A DNA stretch of 64,000 nt from Agreia sp. Leaf283 (lineage in GTDB: Bacteria; Actinomycetota; Actinomycetes; Actinomycetales; Microbacteriaceae), in assembly GCF_001422485.1 (NCBI RefSeq), contig NZ_LMNF01000001.1:1665498-1729497 (forward strand), in the 5' to 3' direction. Made by a program: the position numbers and the translations under genes. This document shows, piece after piece, positions 1-8,800 of this stretch. Each line of letters starts with the position of its first letter. Position 1 is the stretch's first letter. The notes beneath the pieces are model-generated. The model saw only the letters and a program-made list of their open reading frames with translations. It searched no databases and was not told the origin of the DNA.

Positions 1-172
1 CCTCGTGGCGGGCTTCGGCCTCGGCGAGGGCGAGCAGGATCTCGCGCTCCTCGCCCGTGCGCCTCGAGGCCAGGTCCCGGTAGACGGCGGCCTCGAGCTG
101 CTCGTCTGCCAGGTAGCCGCGCCAACGGCGGATCTCGGATGCGCGCGGGGTGCGCTGCGCCTCGCTGCTCAC
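1..172 (-). CDS. VIT1/CCC1-family iron/manganese transporter, N-terminal part (cut by window edge)
   Basis: Only the first 57 codons are inside the window. The GTG start at 172 opens a peptide containing RRWRGYLADEQLEAAVYRDL and then EEREILLALAEAEARHE. This is the rubrerythrin/ferritin-like N-terminal module that precedes the membrane part of VIT-family Fe/Mn transporters; the acidic and histidine residues are the expected metal ligands. The membrane domain lies beyond the edge. It follows the DUF5997 gene on the same strand after 20 bases and may be co-transcribed with it. I see no convincing ribosome-binding site and no ATG nearby, so the start rests on the protein match. Family recognition is from memory of the motif, not from a search. 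Confidence 0.75.
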   Translation of the reverse strand, partial: MSSEAQRTPRASEIRRWRGYLADEQLEAAVYRDLASRRTGEEREILLALAEAEARHE

Positions 173-192
173 GGCGGCGGTGTCGGACTCGG

Positions 193-627
193 TCAGTTGC
201 CGGCGGCGGCGCGCTGGCTCTCCTGGCGCGCGACGTGGGCGGCCTTGCGAGCCTTGTCCTCGTTGAGCTGCTTCACGCGGGCGGCCTCGCGGCGTACCTC
301 GGCCTGCGTGGCGCGTTCGCGAACGAGCCACTCGGGTCGGTTGGCGAGCAGGTCCTGGATCTCGGCCGTCGTGAGCGGCTCGGTGACGCCGCCGCGGGCG
401 AGGCCCGAGATGGTGACGCCGAGCTTCGATGCGATGATCTGGCGCGGGTGCGGACCGGCGAGGCGCAGCTGCACCACCCACTCGGGCGGCGTGGAGAGCA
501 GCTCGTCGAGTTCGGTGCGCGTGACCGTGCCCTGCTGGAATTCTGCGGGCGTGGCCTCGAGCAGCACGCCGAGCTTCTTGGCCGCCGTCGCGGGCTTCAT
601 GGTCTGGGGGGTTTTCGCGGGCGTCAT
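193..627 (-). CDS. DUF5997 family protein
   Basis: A 144-residue protein with the core MKPATAAKKLGVLLEATPAE, then TPPEWVVQLRLAGPHPRQ and a charged helical C-terminus rich in Arg, Lys and Ala. This matches the small actinobacterial DUF5997 family, whose biochemical function is unknown. The family is often found divergent from a LysR regulator, as here. I chose the ATG at 627 because a -10-like hexamer (TACCCT) lies 7 bases upstream, which fits a leaderless transcript. An internal ATG at 600 (MKPATAAKK) is the alternative start and would give 135 residues. The repeated PPEWVVQLRL and RPEWLVRERA segments hint at two similar helical units; that is an observation, not a known domain split. Confidence 0.8.
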   Translation of the reverse strand: MTPAKTPQTMKPATAAKKLGVLLEATPAEFQQGTVTRTELDELLSTPPEWVVQLRLAGPHPRQIIASKLGVTISGLARGGVTEPLTTAEIQDLLANRPEWLVRERATQAEVRREAARVKQLNEDKARKAAHVARQESQRAAAGN

Positions 628-687
628 GATGCCAAGGGTAGCCTGAGACCGCGCCGGAAGCCCGGCGCGAAGCGTGAGGAGCTTTTC
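628..687. promoter_or_regulatory. Divergent promoter region of DUF5997 and the LysR gene
   Basis: On the minus strand TACCCT (complement of 635-640) precedes the DUF5997 ATG by 7 bases. On the plus strand TAGCCT (639-644) would start a leader of about 37 bases carrying GTGAGGAG at 674-681 before the LysR GTG. The two -10 boxes share the TA at 639-640, so polymerase could occupy only one at a time. A LysR operator is expected here but I cannot define one. Confidence 0.5.
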
Positions 688-1758
688 GTGCAGATCGATC
701 CGACCACACTTCGCTGGTACACGGCCGTGGCCACCGAGCTGCATTTCGGGCGCGCCGCCGCGTCGCTGGGCATCGCCCGCACCCGGTTGAGCAAGGCGAT
801 CGTCGAACTCGAAGGGCTTCTGGGGTACCCGCTCTTCGATCGCGAGCAGCAGGGCACGGTGCTGACGGATGCCGGACGGCAGCTTCTCGACGACGCCCCG
901 GCTCTGATCGTGGCGGGCGACGAGCGCGCAGCCCTCGAGGCGGAGGAGGCGGCGAAGCCCGTTCCGTTCCGACTGTCGTTCGTTCCCGGCGTGACCGTCA
1001 CGAAGTGGACCACCGAGTGGGCGGAGCGCCACCCCGACATCCCGCTCGAGGTGCGGCCCGTCGCCGAGGATGCGCGAGTCTCCGGAGTGCGCGACGCGAC
1101 CGTCGACGTGGCGTTCGTGCGCCTGCCGATCGAGCGCGACGGTCTCAGCGCCATCCGCCTCTACGACGAGGTGCCCGTGGTCGTCGTCTCGAAAGACAAC
1201 GCGCTCTCCCTGCTCGAGGAGGTGCGCCTCGCCGAGCTGCTCGACGAGCATCTCGTGCAAAACCCGGCCGAGGTCGAGGGATGGGCGGAACAGGCGACCG
1301 AGATGATCGAGGGCACGCGTGTCGACCTGCCGGCGCCCGCGTCCGTCGAAGACGCCATCGACCTCGTGGCCGCGGGAACGGGCATCGCCGTGCTTCCCCA
1401 CTCGGTCGCCCGACTGCACGCGCGCAAAGACGTGGTCGCCCGCCCGGTGCTCGACCTTCCCGAGACGCAGATCGCCATCGTCTGGCTCGCAGACGAGACG
1501 TCGGAGCGCATCGAGGAGTTCATCGGCATCGTGCGCGGCCGCCGCACGTCGAGCTCGCGGGCGGCCGTCTCCGCCCCCGAGGAGAAGCCGCGTGCAGCCG
1601 CCCCGAAGAAGCCCCGCACGGGAGCCGCCTCGGGCAAGGGAGCGGGCTCGGGCAAGGGCGCCGCCTCCGGCAAGGGTGCCGCCGCGAAGACGCCGCGCCC
1701 GCTCGGCACCGCCCGCAAGCCGCGCCCGTCCGGCGGCTACCGCAAGAAGGGCCGCTGA
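688..1758 (+). CDS. LysR-type transcriptional regulator with basic low-complexity tail
   Basis: The N-terminal helix-turn-helix spans about residues 2-60 (TLRWYTAVATELHFGRAAAS, LGIARTRLSKAIVELEGLLG), followed by a LysR substrate-binding domain to about residue 290 (LSFVPGVTVTKW, GIAVLPHSVARL). The GTG start at 688 follows GTGAGGAG at a spacing of 6; the longer upstream reading frame has no such site and overlaps the divergent gene. After the effector domain comes an unusual tail of about 65 residues built from repeats such as SGKGAGSGKGAASGKGAA and ending SGGYRKKGR. Ordinary LysR proteins end near residue 300, so the 356-residue length is due to this tail, which may add nonspecific DNA binding. 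It probably regulates the divergent DUF5997 gene; the ligand is unknown. Confidence 0.85.
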   Translation: MQIDPTTLRWYTAVATELHFGRAAASLGIARTRLSKAIVELEGLLGYPLFDREQQGTVLTDAGRQLLDDAPALIVAGDERAALEAEEAAKPVPFRLSFVPGVTVTKWTTEWAERHPDIPLEVRPVAEDARVSGVRDATVDVAFVRLPIERDGLSAIRLYDEVPVVVVSKDNALSLLEEVRLAELLDEHLVQNPAEVEGWAEQATEMIEGTRVDLPAPASVEDAIDLVAAGTGIAVLPHSVARLHARKDVVARPVLDLPETQIAIVWLADETSERIEEFIGIVRGRRTSSSRAAVSAPEEKPRAAAPKKPRTGAASGKGAGSGKGAASGKGAAAKTPRPLGTARKPRPSGGYRKKGR

Positions 1759-1774
1759 CCGAACGCGCGTACGG

Positions 1775-1786
1775 AACAATGGGGCA
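1775..1786 (+). promoter_or_regulatory. Leaderless promoter of the HAD-like gene
   Basis: AACAAT (1775-1780) lies exactly 6 bases before the GTG start at 1787 and there is no Shine-Dalgarno sequence. This is the spacing expected when transcription starts on the start codon. Confidence 0.4.
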
Positions 1787-2686
1787 GTGACCTCTTCTGC
1801 TCCCCGCTTCGGACTCCTCCTCGACGTCGACGGGCCCATCGCCAGCCCGGTGACCCGCTCGATCGTCATTCCGTCGATCAGTCGTGACCTGGCGGCGCTC
1901 GCGAACGCGGGCGTTCCGGTGATCTTCAACACCGGGCGCTCCGACGTGTTCATCGCGGGGGAGGTCGTCGAGCCGCTCCTCGCCGCCGGCCTGCAGCCGC
2001 ACGCCCGCGTCTACGCCATCTGCGAGAAGGGGGCGACCTGGTTCGAGATCACTCCGCAGGGAGCGGGCGAGGTCTCGATCGACTCCTCGCTCACCCCGCC
2101 GGCCGGCTTCGACGACGACGTGCGAGCGCTCGTGGCCGAGAACTACGCCGACCTCGTCTTCTACGACGAGACCAAGCGGGCCACGGTCACGTTCGAGCAG
2201 CGCATCGACGTGTCGACGGAGTCCTTCCTCGCGCGCCAGCTCGAGATCGACGAGGCGGCCATCGCCCTGCTCAACGCGCGGGGCTTCGGAGCGCGACGCG
2301 GCGATGTCGACTACCCCGACGCATCCGGTGCCGTTCAGTACCGCGCCGACCCGTCGATCATCTCCACCGACTTCGAGTCGCTGCGGGTCGGCAAGGACTT
2401 CGGCGCCGAGCGCACGTTCGCCCTGCTCGAGGGAACCGGCGAGATGCCGCTCGAGTGGCGCACGATGGGTGACTCCCGGGGCGACTACGCCATGGCCACG
2501 TGGCTGCACGAGCGAGGCGAGACGGTGGCGCACGTCGACGTGCGGCCGGCCGATGGCATCCCCGATACCGCGTATCCGGTCTTGACGGCCGGCGACCTGA
2601 TCCACGACGAGGCCGGGGCGCTGTTCCTCACTCGCTGGCTGGCCATGCTCGACGACGCCGAACTCACCGACGACCGGCTCGGCTGA
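1787..2686 (+). CDS. HAD-like hydrolase of unknown substrate
   Basis: A 299-residue protein whose N-terminus, PRFGLLLDVDGPIASP, gives the HAD motif I DxD (here DVDGP). Later elements fit a phosphatase-like HAD fold: NTGRSD as a motif II-type segment near residue 45, a lysine in the RVGKDFGAERTFALL stretch, and the acidic motif IV in MGDSRGDYAMATWLHERG near residue 230. The layout resembles trehalose-phosphatase or sucrose-phosphatase-like Cof-type enzymes, but the substrate cannot be named. The GTG at 1787 is favoured by the leaderless -10 spacing. The gene converges on ybaK with only 4 bases between the stop codons and no visible terminator. Confidence 0.75.
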   Translation: MTSSAPRFGLLLDVDGPIASPVTRSIVIPSISRDLAALANAGVPVIFNTGRSDVFIAGEVVEPLLAAGLQPHARVYAICEKGATWFEITPQGAGEVSIDSSLTPPAGFDDDVRALVAENYADLVFYDETKRATVTFEQRIDVSTESFLARQLEIDEAAIALLNARGFGARRGDVDYPDASGAVQYRADPSIISTDFESLRVGKDFGAERTFALLEGTGEMPLEWRTMGDSRGDYAMATWLHERGETVAHVDVRPADGIPDTAYPVLTAGDLIHDEAGALFLTRWLAMLDDAELTDDRLG

Positions 2687-2690
2687 CCCG

Positions 2691-3185
2691 TCAGAGGCGC
2701 CGGATGCGCGCGGCCGTTCCGCCGGTCGCCTCCAGCACTGCGGCGGGCGCCAGCTCGATGTCGAAACCGCGTCGACCGCCCGAGACGAGGATCGTGTCGA
2801 ACTCGAGCGCGGAGTCGTCGAGCACCGTCGGCAGGGGAGTCCGCTGGCCGAACGGGCTGATGCCTCCGACCACATAGCCGCTCTTGCGTTCGGCCACGGC
2901 GATGTCTGCCATGGCCGCCCGTTTGCCGCCGAGCGACGAGGCGAGCGCCTTGAGATCGAGCATGCCGCTCACGGGCACGATGCCGATGCCGAGACCCGCG
3001 TCGGTGTCGACCATGAGCGTCTTGAACACGCGCGCCGGGTCGATTCCCAGCGCCTCGGCGGCCTCCGAGCCGAAGTCGGTGACCGCGGGGTCATGGGCGT
3101 AGGCGTGGGGAACGAACGGGATGCCCGCACGGCCGAGTGCGGTCGTGGCCGCCGTGGTCGGCGCGGCGGCGTTCTTCTTGGCCAT
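2691..3185 (-). CDS. ybaK: YbaK/EbsC-family Cys-tRNA(Pro) deacylase
   Basis: A 164-residue single-domain protein of the YbaK/ProX trans-editing family. These free-standing domains hydrolyse Cys-tRNA(Pro) and related mischarged tRNAs in the cytoplasm. Visible family elements are RVFKTLMVDTDAGLGIGIVP with the conserved lysine near residue 55, LDLKALASSLGGKRAAMAD, and the glycine-rich GYVVGGISPFGQ segment near residue 107. Length is typical. The gene follows the esterase gene on the same strand with 9 bases between, so the two are probably one transcript. There is no strong ribosome-binding site, which fits translation coupled to the upstream gene. Confidence 0.9.
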   Translation of the reverse strand: MAKKNAAAPTTAATTALGRAGIPFVPHAYAHDPAVTDFGSEAAEALGIDPARVFKTLMVDTDAGLGIGIVPVSGMLDLKALASSLGGKRAAMADIAVAERKSGYVVGGISPFGQRTPLPTVLDDSALEFDTILVSGGRRGFDIELAPAAVLEATGGTAARIRRL

Positions 3186-3194
3186 GTTCCGCGA

Positions 3195-3917
3195 TCAGCC
3201 GGCTGCGGGAGCGTCCGCAGCGGGCGAGGCGGCCAGCAGCGTCTGCTCGAGGAACCCCCGCACGTCGGACACCTCGTCGCCGGTGATGCCGTGACCGGCT
3301 CCGGGGTAGAGGCGTGCATCGGCGGTGGCGTGCGTCTCGAGCCACGTGGCCGTGCGGGCGACCGCCGAGGGCGGGATGATGGGATCGCGCTCGTCACGTC
3401 CCCAGAAGACGCGGGGTCGCAGGGTCTCGAGCTCGTCGTCGGCCGGGGCCTCGCCCGAGATGGAGAAGCCCGACAGGTTCACCGTCGAGGCGAAGCGATG
3501 CGGGTCGTGGCGCAGCAGCTGCAGGGCCATCGCGCCGCCCTGCGAGAAGCCGAGCGTCGAGACAGCGGCCGGCGACCCGTAGGCCGACGTGAGGCCGTCG
3601 AGCCAGGCGAGCACTCCGCGTGCAGCGGCATCCACCCCGCTCGGTTCGGGATTGCCCGGCGCGCCGATCTGGAACCAGGCGAAGCCGTTCTGGATCGGGG
3701 CCGGAGCGATGAGCGGCGCGCGCAGCGAGGCGCACACGATGTCGCCCGGCAGGTGCGGGGCGAGCGAGATGAGGTCGGCCTCGTGCGAACCGTAACCGTG
3801 CATGATCACGAGCAGTCGAGAGCCCGGGATGCGTGCCGCGAGCTCATCGCGGGGGATCGACCACACCACGGCCCGATCGTCGATGACGGGCTGGGTCGGG
3901 GAGAAGTCGGTCACCAT
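3195..3917 (-). CDS. Carboxylesterase/phospholipase-type alpha/beta hydrolase
   Basis: A 240-residue alpha/beta-hydrolase of the abhydrolase_2 (esterase/acyl-protein-thioesterase) group. The oxyanion-hole segment is VIMHGYGSHEAD near residue 40. The nucleophile is the Ser in LGFSQGGAM near residue 124, the catalytic Asp is in GRDERDPIIPPS and the His is in GAGHGITGDE. There is no signal peptide, so it should act in the cytoplasm. It is followed 9 bases later by ybaK. The start is uncertain within a few codons: ATG at 3917, or GTG at 3914 or 3920, lie just after a TATCGT hexamer that could serve as a leaderless promoter. The natural ester substrate is unknown. Confidence 0.85.
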   Translation of the reverse strand: MVTDFSPTQPVIDDRAVVWSIPRDELAARIPGSRLLVIMHGYGSHEADLISLAPHLPGDIVCASLRAPLIAPAPIQNGFAWFQIGAPGNPEPSGVDAAARGVLAWLDGLTSAYGSPAAVSTLGFSQGGAMALQLLRHDPHRFASTVNLSGFSISGEAPADDELETLRPRVFWGRDERDPIIPPSAVARTATWLETHATADARLYPGAGHGITGDEVSDVRGFLEQTLLAASPAADAPAAG

Positions 3918-3958
3918 CACGACGATACCCGAGCGCCGGGACTCTCGGGCAGAACCGG

Positions 3959-4624
3959 TCAGCGCACGAGATCGAGCAGGGCCACGCCGCCGTTCATGGC
4001 CCACTCGTTGGTGAGGGAGGCCAGCTGAGGAACATCCTGAAGTGCCACACCGCCGGAGGTCAGGACCACGACGACGCCATCGCGGATCACCTGGACGCCG
4101 GTGATGTCGAGCTGCTCGGCCGGGTCGTACCCGCCACCGACCTTGAGTGCCCACGCCCCGGCCGCAGACACCGCGGGAACGTCGACCGTCCATCCGACCG
4201 GCTCCATGCTCTCCTCCGTGTACTCGGGGTCGCGCGAGATTCCGATCGAGATGCCGCCGTACTCCTCGACGTCGATACTCGAGCCGTCGGTCTCCGGCGT
4301 GTGCCAGCTGCAGATGAGCTCGGGCCCGTCGACGCCCGTCGTGATGCCGTTGTCGCTGCCCTCGAGCTCGATGAGGCTGCTCACCTCAGGGCCGAGCGCC
4401 GCCTTCGCCTCGTCGCACGTAGGATATCCGCCACTCGTCGTCGGTGACTCCTCGGCGCTCGGCGTTGTGCCGGCCCCGGCGGCGGGAGCAGTCGCCTGCG
4501 GTTCGCCGAGCGACGATCCCGCCGTGTCGTCGCCCGAGCCGGCCCCGCTGCATCCGGTGAGGATGCCGGCGGTCACGACCACCGCGACCACGATCCTTGC
4601 TCGTCGACCCGTCTTCGGCGCCAC
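3959..4624 (-). CDS. Secreted lipoprotein of unknown function
   Basis: A 221-residue protein beginning with a lipoprotein signal peptide: basic MAPKTGRRAR, hydrophobic IVVAVVVTAGI and the lipobox LTGC with Cys at about residue 25. A linker rich in Ser, Thr, Ala and Gly to about residue 65 precedes a globular part with Cys in YPTCDEAK and LICSWH, which may form a disulphide. The arrangement recalls DUF3558-type actinobacterial lipoproteins, but I would not assign the family firmly. The GTG start at 4624 has a good GAGAAGGGG site 6 bases upstream. It should be anchored on the outer face of the membrane. It has its own promoter at 4663-4690. Confidence 0.75.
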   Translation of the reverse strand: MAPKTGRRARIVVAVVVTAGILTGCSGAGSGDDTAGSSLGEPQATAPAAGAGTTPSAEESPTTSGGYPTCDEAKAALGPEVSSLIELEGSDNGITTGVDGPELICSWHTPETDGSSIDVEEYGGISIGISRDPEYTEESMEPVGWTVDVPAVSAAGAWALKVGGGYDPAEQLDITGVQVIRDGVVVVLTSGGVALQDVPQLASLTNEWAMNGGVALLDLVR

Positions 4625-4662
4625 TGGATTCCCCTTCTCTCGCGGTCTCGTCCGACCTCGAG

Positions 4663-4690
4663 ATTATGGGTGCACCGCCGACGGATTCAA
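4663..4690 (-). promoter_or_regulatory. Promoter of the lipoprotein gene
   Basis: Reading the minus strand, TTGAAT (complement of 4685-4690), a 16-base spacer and CATAAT (complement of 4663-4668) form a sigma-70-like promoter. The leader would be about 30 bases and contains GAGAAGGGG. Confidence 0.55.
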
Positions 4691-4700
4691 GTCGACGAGG

Positions 4701-4979
4701 TCACGACCGGTTGCGGCTGAGCTCGTAGATCTTGACGAGCTCGTCGATGGCGCCGTCGCGCGTCTCGCCGCCCGCCTCGAACATCTCGGTGACGTGGGTC
4801 TTCAGGTGGTTCTCGACCATGAGCTTGTTGAGCGAGCCGAGCGACTTCTGAATGGCGAGGGACTGCGTGATGATGTCGAGGCAGTACTCCTCGTTCTCGA
4901 TCATCTTCTCGAGGCCGCGCAGCTGCCCCTCGAGTATGCGGGTGCGGTGCAGGGCGCGCTTCTTGATGTCGTCGATCAC
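4701..4979 (-). CDS. CsoR/RcnR-family metal-sensing repressor with Cys-His-His ligand set
   Basis: A 92-residue all-helical repressor of the CsoR/RcnR/FrmR family, recognised from RTRILEGQLRGLEKMIENEE and the EEYCLDIITQSLAIQKSL helix. These proteins release operator DNA when they bind Cu(I), Ni/Co or an aldehyde. The metal positions are Cys33, His58 and His62 (ENHLKTHVTEMF). Copper sensors have Cys at the third position with the same 25- and 4-residue spacing, so a His there is closer to the RcnR nickel/cobalt pattern, although the RcnR N-terminal His3 is missing. The GTG start follows a -10 box by 6 bases (leaderless). A G/C-tract palindrome at the promoter suggests autoregulation. No metal-efflux gene is next to it. 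Confidence 0.88.
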   Translation of the reverse strand: MIDDIKKRALHRTRILEGQLRGLEKMIENEEYCLDIITQSLAIQKSLGSLNKLMVENHLKTHVTEMFEAGGETRDGAIDELVKIYELSRNRS

Positions 4980-4985
4980 GAGGCC

Positions 4986-5022
4986 AGAATACTGCCTCGC
5001 GCGGCCGTACCTCCCCGGGGTA
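4986..5022 (-). promoter_or_regulatory. Leaderless promoter and CsoR-type operator
   Basis: TATTCT (complement of 4986-4991) is 6 bases upstream of the repressor GTG. At 5008-5022 lies TACCTCCCCGGGGTA, a near-palindrome of the TACC-GGGG-GGTA type bound by CsoR-family proteins. It covers the -35 region, so repressor binding would block polymerase. Confidence 0.6.
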
Positions 5023-5050
5023 TGCCAGGATGCCCGGGGCGAGGCATGGG

Positions 5051-5839
5051 TCAGCTCTGGCAGCGGGGGCACCAGTACACGTCGCGCAGCGACAACGCGT
5101 CGGCCCCCAGCTTGCCGGCCCGGATGCGCGTGCCGCACCGGCGGCACGGCTGGCCCTCGCGGCGATAGACCCAGCTCTGCCTGCCCGGCCGCAGGTCGCC
5201 GGTGGTGGAGCGCTCGGTGCGATCGCGGTTCGCCAGGATCACGCGGTGCCCGAGGGCGACGAGAGCGGGCAGATCTGCGATCTCGCCGATCGGCCGCGTC
5301 GGCAGGACGCCGCGCAGGAAGCAGAGCTCGTTGGCGTAGACGTTGCCGAGGCCCGCGAGGTTGCGCTGGTCGAGCAGGGCGACGTGGGTCTCGCGTTCGG
5401 GCTGCGCGGAGAGGCGCAGCACCGCCTCGGATGCCAGGAAGTCGTTCCAGTCGGGGTCGAGCACGTCGGGCCCCAGGTAGCCCACGACTGACTCCTCGTC
5501 GGTGCGGGCGACGACCTCGACCGTGCCGAGGTCGAAGCCCACCGCGACCCAGTCGGCCGTGGTCAGAACGATCCTCGCGGCGTAGGCCGGTCTCTTCCAC
5601 GCCGACGTCGGCCGGTACAGGTGCCACGACCCCTCCATCTTGAGGTGGGTGTGGATGCTGACGTCGCCGACGCGGGTGAGCAGGTGCTTGCCGACGCTGG
5701 CCACGCCCTCGACGACGTCGCCCGCGAGGTCGAGTTCGGCGAACTGCGGAACGCGGAAGTCGCTGCGGATCAGCGTGGCTCCGGCGAGGGCCTGGTCGAG
5801 GTGTCGCGCGGTTCGGTAGACGGTGTCGCCTTCGGGCAT
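5051..5839 (-). CDS. Endonuclease VIII-type DNA glycosylase (Nei2-like)
   Basis: A 262-residue Fpg/Nei-family base-excision enzyme. After removal of Met the N-terminal Pro of PEGDTVYRTA is the Schiff-base nucleophile and Glu3 the general acid. The GKHLLTRV segment near residue 50 supplies the conserved Lys. The central helix-two-turn-helix contains the typical DQRNLAGLGNVYANE motif, and the C-terminus has a four-Cys zinc finger (PCRRCGT ... WCPRCQS). The MPEGDTV start resembles mycobacterial Nei2 more than Fpg (MPELPEV). The TAGGAG ribosome-binding site overlaps the stop codon of the upstream lhr gene and 9 bases separate the genes, so lhr and this gene form an operon, as lhr and nei do in mycobacteria. 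Confidence 0.9.
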   Translation of the reverse strand: MPEGDTVYRTARHLDQALAGATLIRSDFRVPQFAELDLAGDVVEGVASVGKHLLTRVGDVSIHTHLKMEGSWHLYRPTSAWKRPAYAARIVLTTADWVAVGFDLGTVEVVARTDEESVVGYLGPDVLDPDWNDFLASEAVLRLSAQPERETHVALLDQRNLAGLGNVYANELCFLRGVLPTRPIGEIADLPALVALGHRVILANRDRTERSTTGDLRPGRQSWVYRREGQPCRRCGTRIRAGKLGADALSLRDVYWCPRCQS

Positions 5840-5848
5840 CGCGAACTC

Positions 5849-8800
5849 CTACGAGGCGCGCAGGCGGAAGCCTTGCGGGGTCGCGCCGAATCCGGCGGTC
5901 TCGAGGGCACGACCGATGTCTGTGCCCAGGGCGTACTCGCCGTTGACCTTCTCGACGGTGAGCTTGGCGACGCGACCGGAGACGACGGTGGCGGCCAGTG
6001 AGGCGGCGGCGGTGGCCAGCTCGTCGTTGTTCGCCGCGAACGAGAGCAGGGTCTTTCCCCCGCGCTCGACATAGAGAACCAGGCGGCCCTCGACCAGAAC
6101 GACGAGCGCGCCCGCCTTGCGGCCCGGTCGGTGACCCGTGCCGCCAGGCCAGGGGAGGGCCGCGCCGTAGGGGTTCGCCGGATCTGTGGCCGCCAGCGTC
6201 ACGGCACTGTCTGCGACAGACCCGTCGTTCTTGCCCGGACCGCGCTCGGCGAGGGCCTCGGCCGTGAACGAGCGCAGCCGGTCGATCGTGCCGCCGGTGG
6301 CGAACTGGGATGCGCCGAGGGTCTCGACGAAATAGCCGCGCCGGGCGCGTCCCGTCTCCTCGAAGCCGGAGAGCAGTCGATAGGCGAGCGCGAAGCCGCC
6401 CACGATGCGCTCGGCGACCACCGCGCCCTTGGTGACGACGCCGTAGCGTTCGAGCAGCATGTCACCGAGCGCGTGGCCGCGCACGGTGGCATCGGTCTCG
6501 GGCTCGGGAAGCAGAGACCAGCGCCCGCCCGCCGTCGGTGGGCCGATGCGGGTGACCATCGTGGGACGCGCATAGGAGCGCCCGCGATAGAGCTTGGAAC
6601 GGGGCGCCGCGCGCTTCGTGCTGTGCGCCGACTTGCCGCCGCCCGTGAGCGAGCGCAGGGGCGCGAGGGTGTCGTTCGTGACCCGGCCGGCCCACACCAG
6701 ATCCCACAGCGCGGTCACGAGTTCGGCGTCGTCGACCGCGCCGCCCAGAGCGGTGCCCACCGTGTCTGAGAGGGCTCGGAAGAAGTATGCGCCCCCGCCT
6801 TGCAGCGCTGCGAGAACGGCGTGCTGCAGCGTCGTGGCCTCGAGAGGTTCGGCGAGCGGAATGGTGAGCGGCGCGGTCTCGGCGAGGTGCAGGGAGACCC
6901 AGCCGTCGTTGCCCGGCAGGGAGCCGGCGCCCGACCAGACCACCTCGCCCGTGGCGGTGAGCTCGTCGAGCATGGCGGGGCTGTACTCGCGCACGCGGCT
7001 CGGCAGGATCAGGGTCTCCCAGGCCGAAGCGGGAATCGGCACCCCGGCCAGCTGGTCGATGACGGTCGCGACCCCGTCGACTCCGCGTAGGGTGCCGCCG
7101 ACGTGCTGCCACGAGGGCAGGAAGCGGGCGAGGGTCGCCGTGTCGACAGGCTCGACCTCGTGCCGCAGGGCCGCGAGCGAGCGGCGCCGCAGCCGACGGA
7201 GCACCTCGACGTCGCTCCACTCGGTTCGCGCCGCGTTCGGGGTGTCGGCGCCCAGGGGCCTGAACTCGCCCTCGATCACGCGCCGGGCGCTCTCGAGCCG
7301 GCGCAGCGCATCCAGAACGACGGCGGAGCCGAGGCCGTAGCGGCTCGCCGCCTCGCCCACCGTGAACGGCGCGTGGGTGCGGGCGTAGCGGGCCACCAGG
7401 TCTGCGACGGGATCGGGCACGGGCTCGATGAACGCGTCGGGAACGCCGTAGGGAACGGGCACTCCGAGCGCGTCGCGCAGGCGGCCGGCGTCTTCGATGG
7501 CGGCCCAGCGCTGGTCTGACGCGATGGTCACGACGAGCGCGCGGCGGGCGTCGACGAGCTGGGCCAGAATCTCGGATGCCCGGGGTGCGGCCTCGTCGAC
7601 GAGCCTCGCGGTGACCTCGGCCAACGACAGCGGACCGAGCACGCGGATGAGGTCGGCCACTCCCTCGGCGTCTCGAGCCTTGCGGTCGGGCGCGAGCCGC
7701 TGCAGCTCGAGCTCGGTCTGTGCGATGACCCCGGGGTCGAGGAGTTCACGCAGCTCGGCGCGGCCCAGCAGCTCGGACAGCAGTGTGGGGTCGAGCGACA
7801 GCGCGGCGGCGCGGCGCTCGGCGAGGGGGCTGTCGCCCTCGTAGACGAACGAGGCGACGTAGCCGAAGAGCAGCGACTTGGCGAAGGGCGACGGCTCCTG
7901 GGTCTCGGACTCGACCACCCGGATGCGCCGCGCCTCGAGGTCGCGGGCGAGGCCGATGAGGGCGGGCAGGTCGTAGACGTCTTGCAGGCACTCTCGAATG
8001 GTCTCGAGGATGATGGGGAAGCTCGGGAACTTGCGGGCCACATCGAGCAGCTGGGCGCTGCGCTGGCGCTGCTGCCAGAGCGGCGAGCGCTTGCCGGGGT
8101 TCTGCCGGGGCAGGAGCAGGGCGCGGGCGGCGTTCTCACGGAAGCGCGAGGCGAACAGGGCCGAGCCACCCACCTCTTGAGTGACGATCTGCTCGAGCTC
8201 GTCGGCCTCGAACAGGAACAGCTCGGCGCCGGGCGGCTCGCTCTCGGTATCGGGCAGGCGAAGGATGATGCCGTCGTCGTTGGCCACGGATGCGCCGTCG
8301 ATGCCGAAGCGCTCGCGCAGGCGCGCGCCGATGGCCAGCGACCATGGCGAGTGCACCTGCATGCCGAAGGGGGAGTGCAGGATGACGCGCCAGTCGCCGA
8401 GCTCGTCGCGGAAGCGCTCGATGACGAGGGTCTTGTCGCTGGGCACGTGGCCGGTGGCCTCGCGCTGTTCGACCACGAAGGTGACGAGGTTGTTCGCCGC
8501 GCGCTCGTCGAGCCCCGCGCTCGCGGTCATGCGGGCGCGGCCCTCGGCATCCGCCCCCGCCAGCTGGCGGGTGAACTCGCCGATCGCTCGACCGAGTTCG
8601 GCCGGGCGGCCCTGGCCGTCTCCGCGCCAGAACGGGAGACGGCCGGGCTCGCCGAATGCGGGCGTGACCAGAACCCTGTCGTGCGTGATCTCCTGGATGC
8701 GCCAGCTCGTGGCACCGAGCGCGAAGACGTCGCCGACGCGCGACTCGTAGACCATCTCCTCGTCGAGCTCGCCCACCCGGTTGCCGCCCTTGGCCGTGGA

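Noticed and set aside
139-687. N-terminal extension of the LysR gene to an upstream ATG at 139
   Set aside because: It would overlap DUF5997 on the other strand. The helix-turn-helix begins just after the GTG at 688, which has a good ribosome-binding site.
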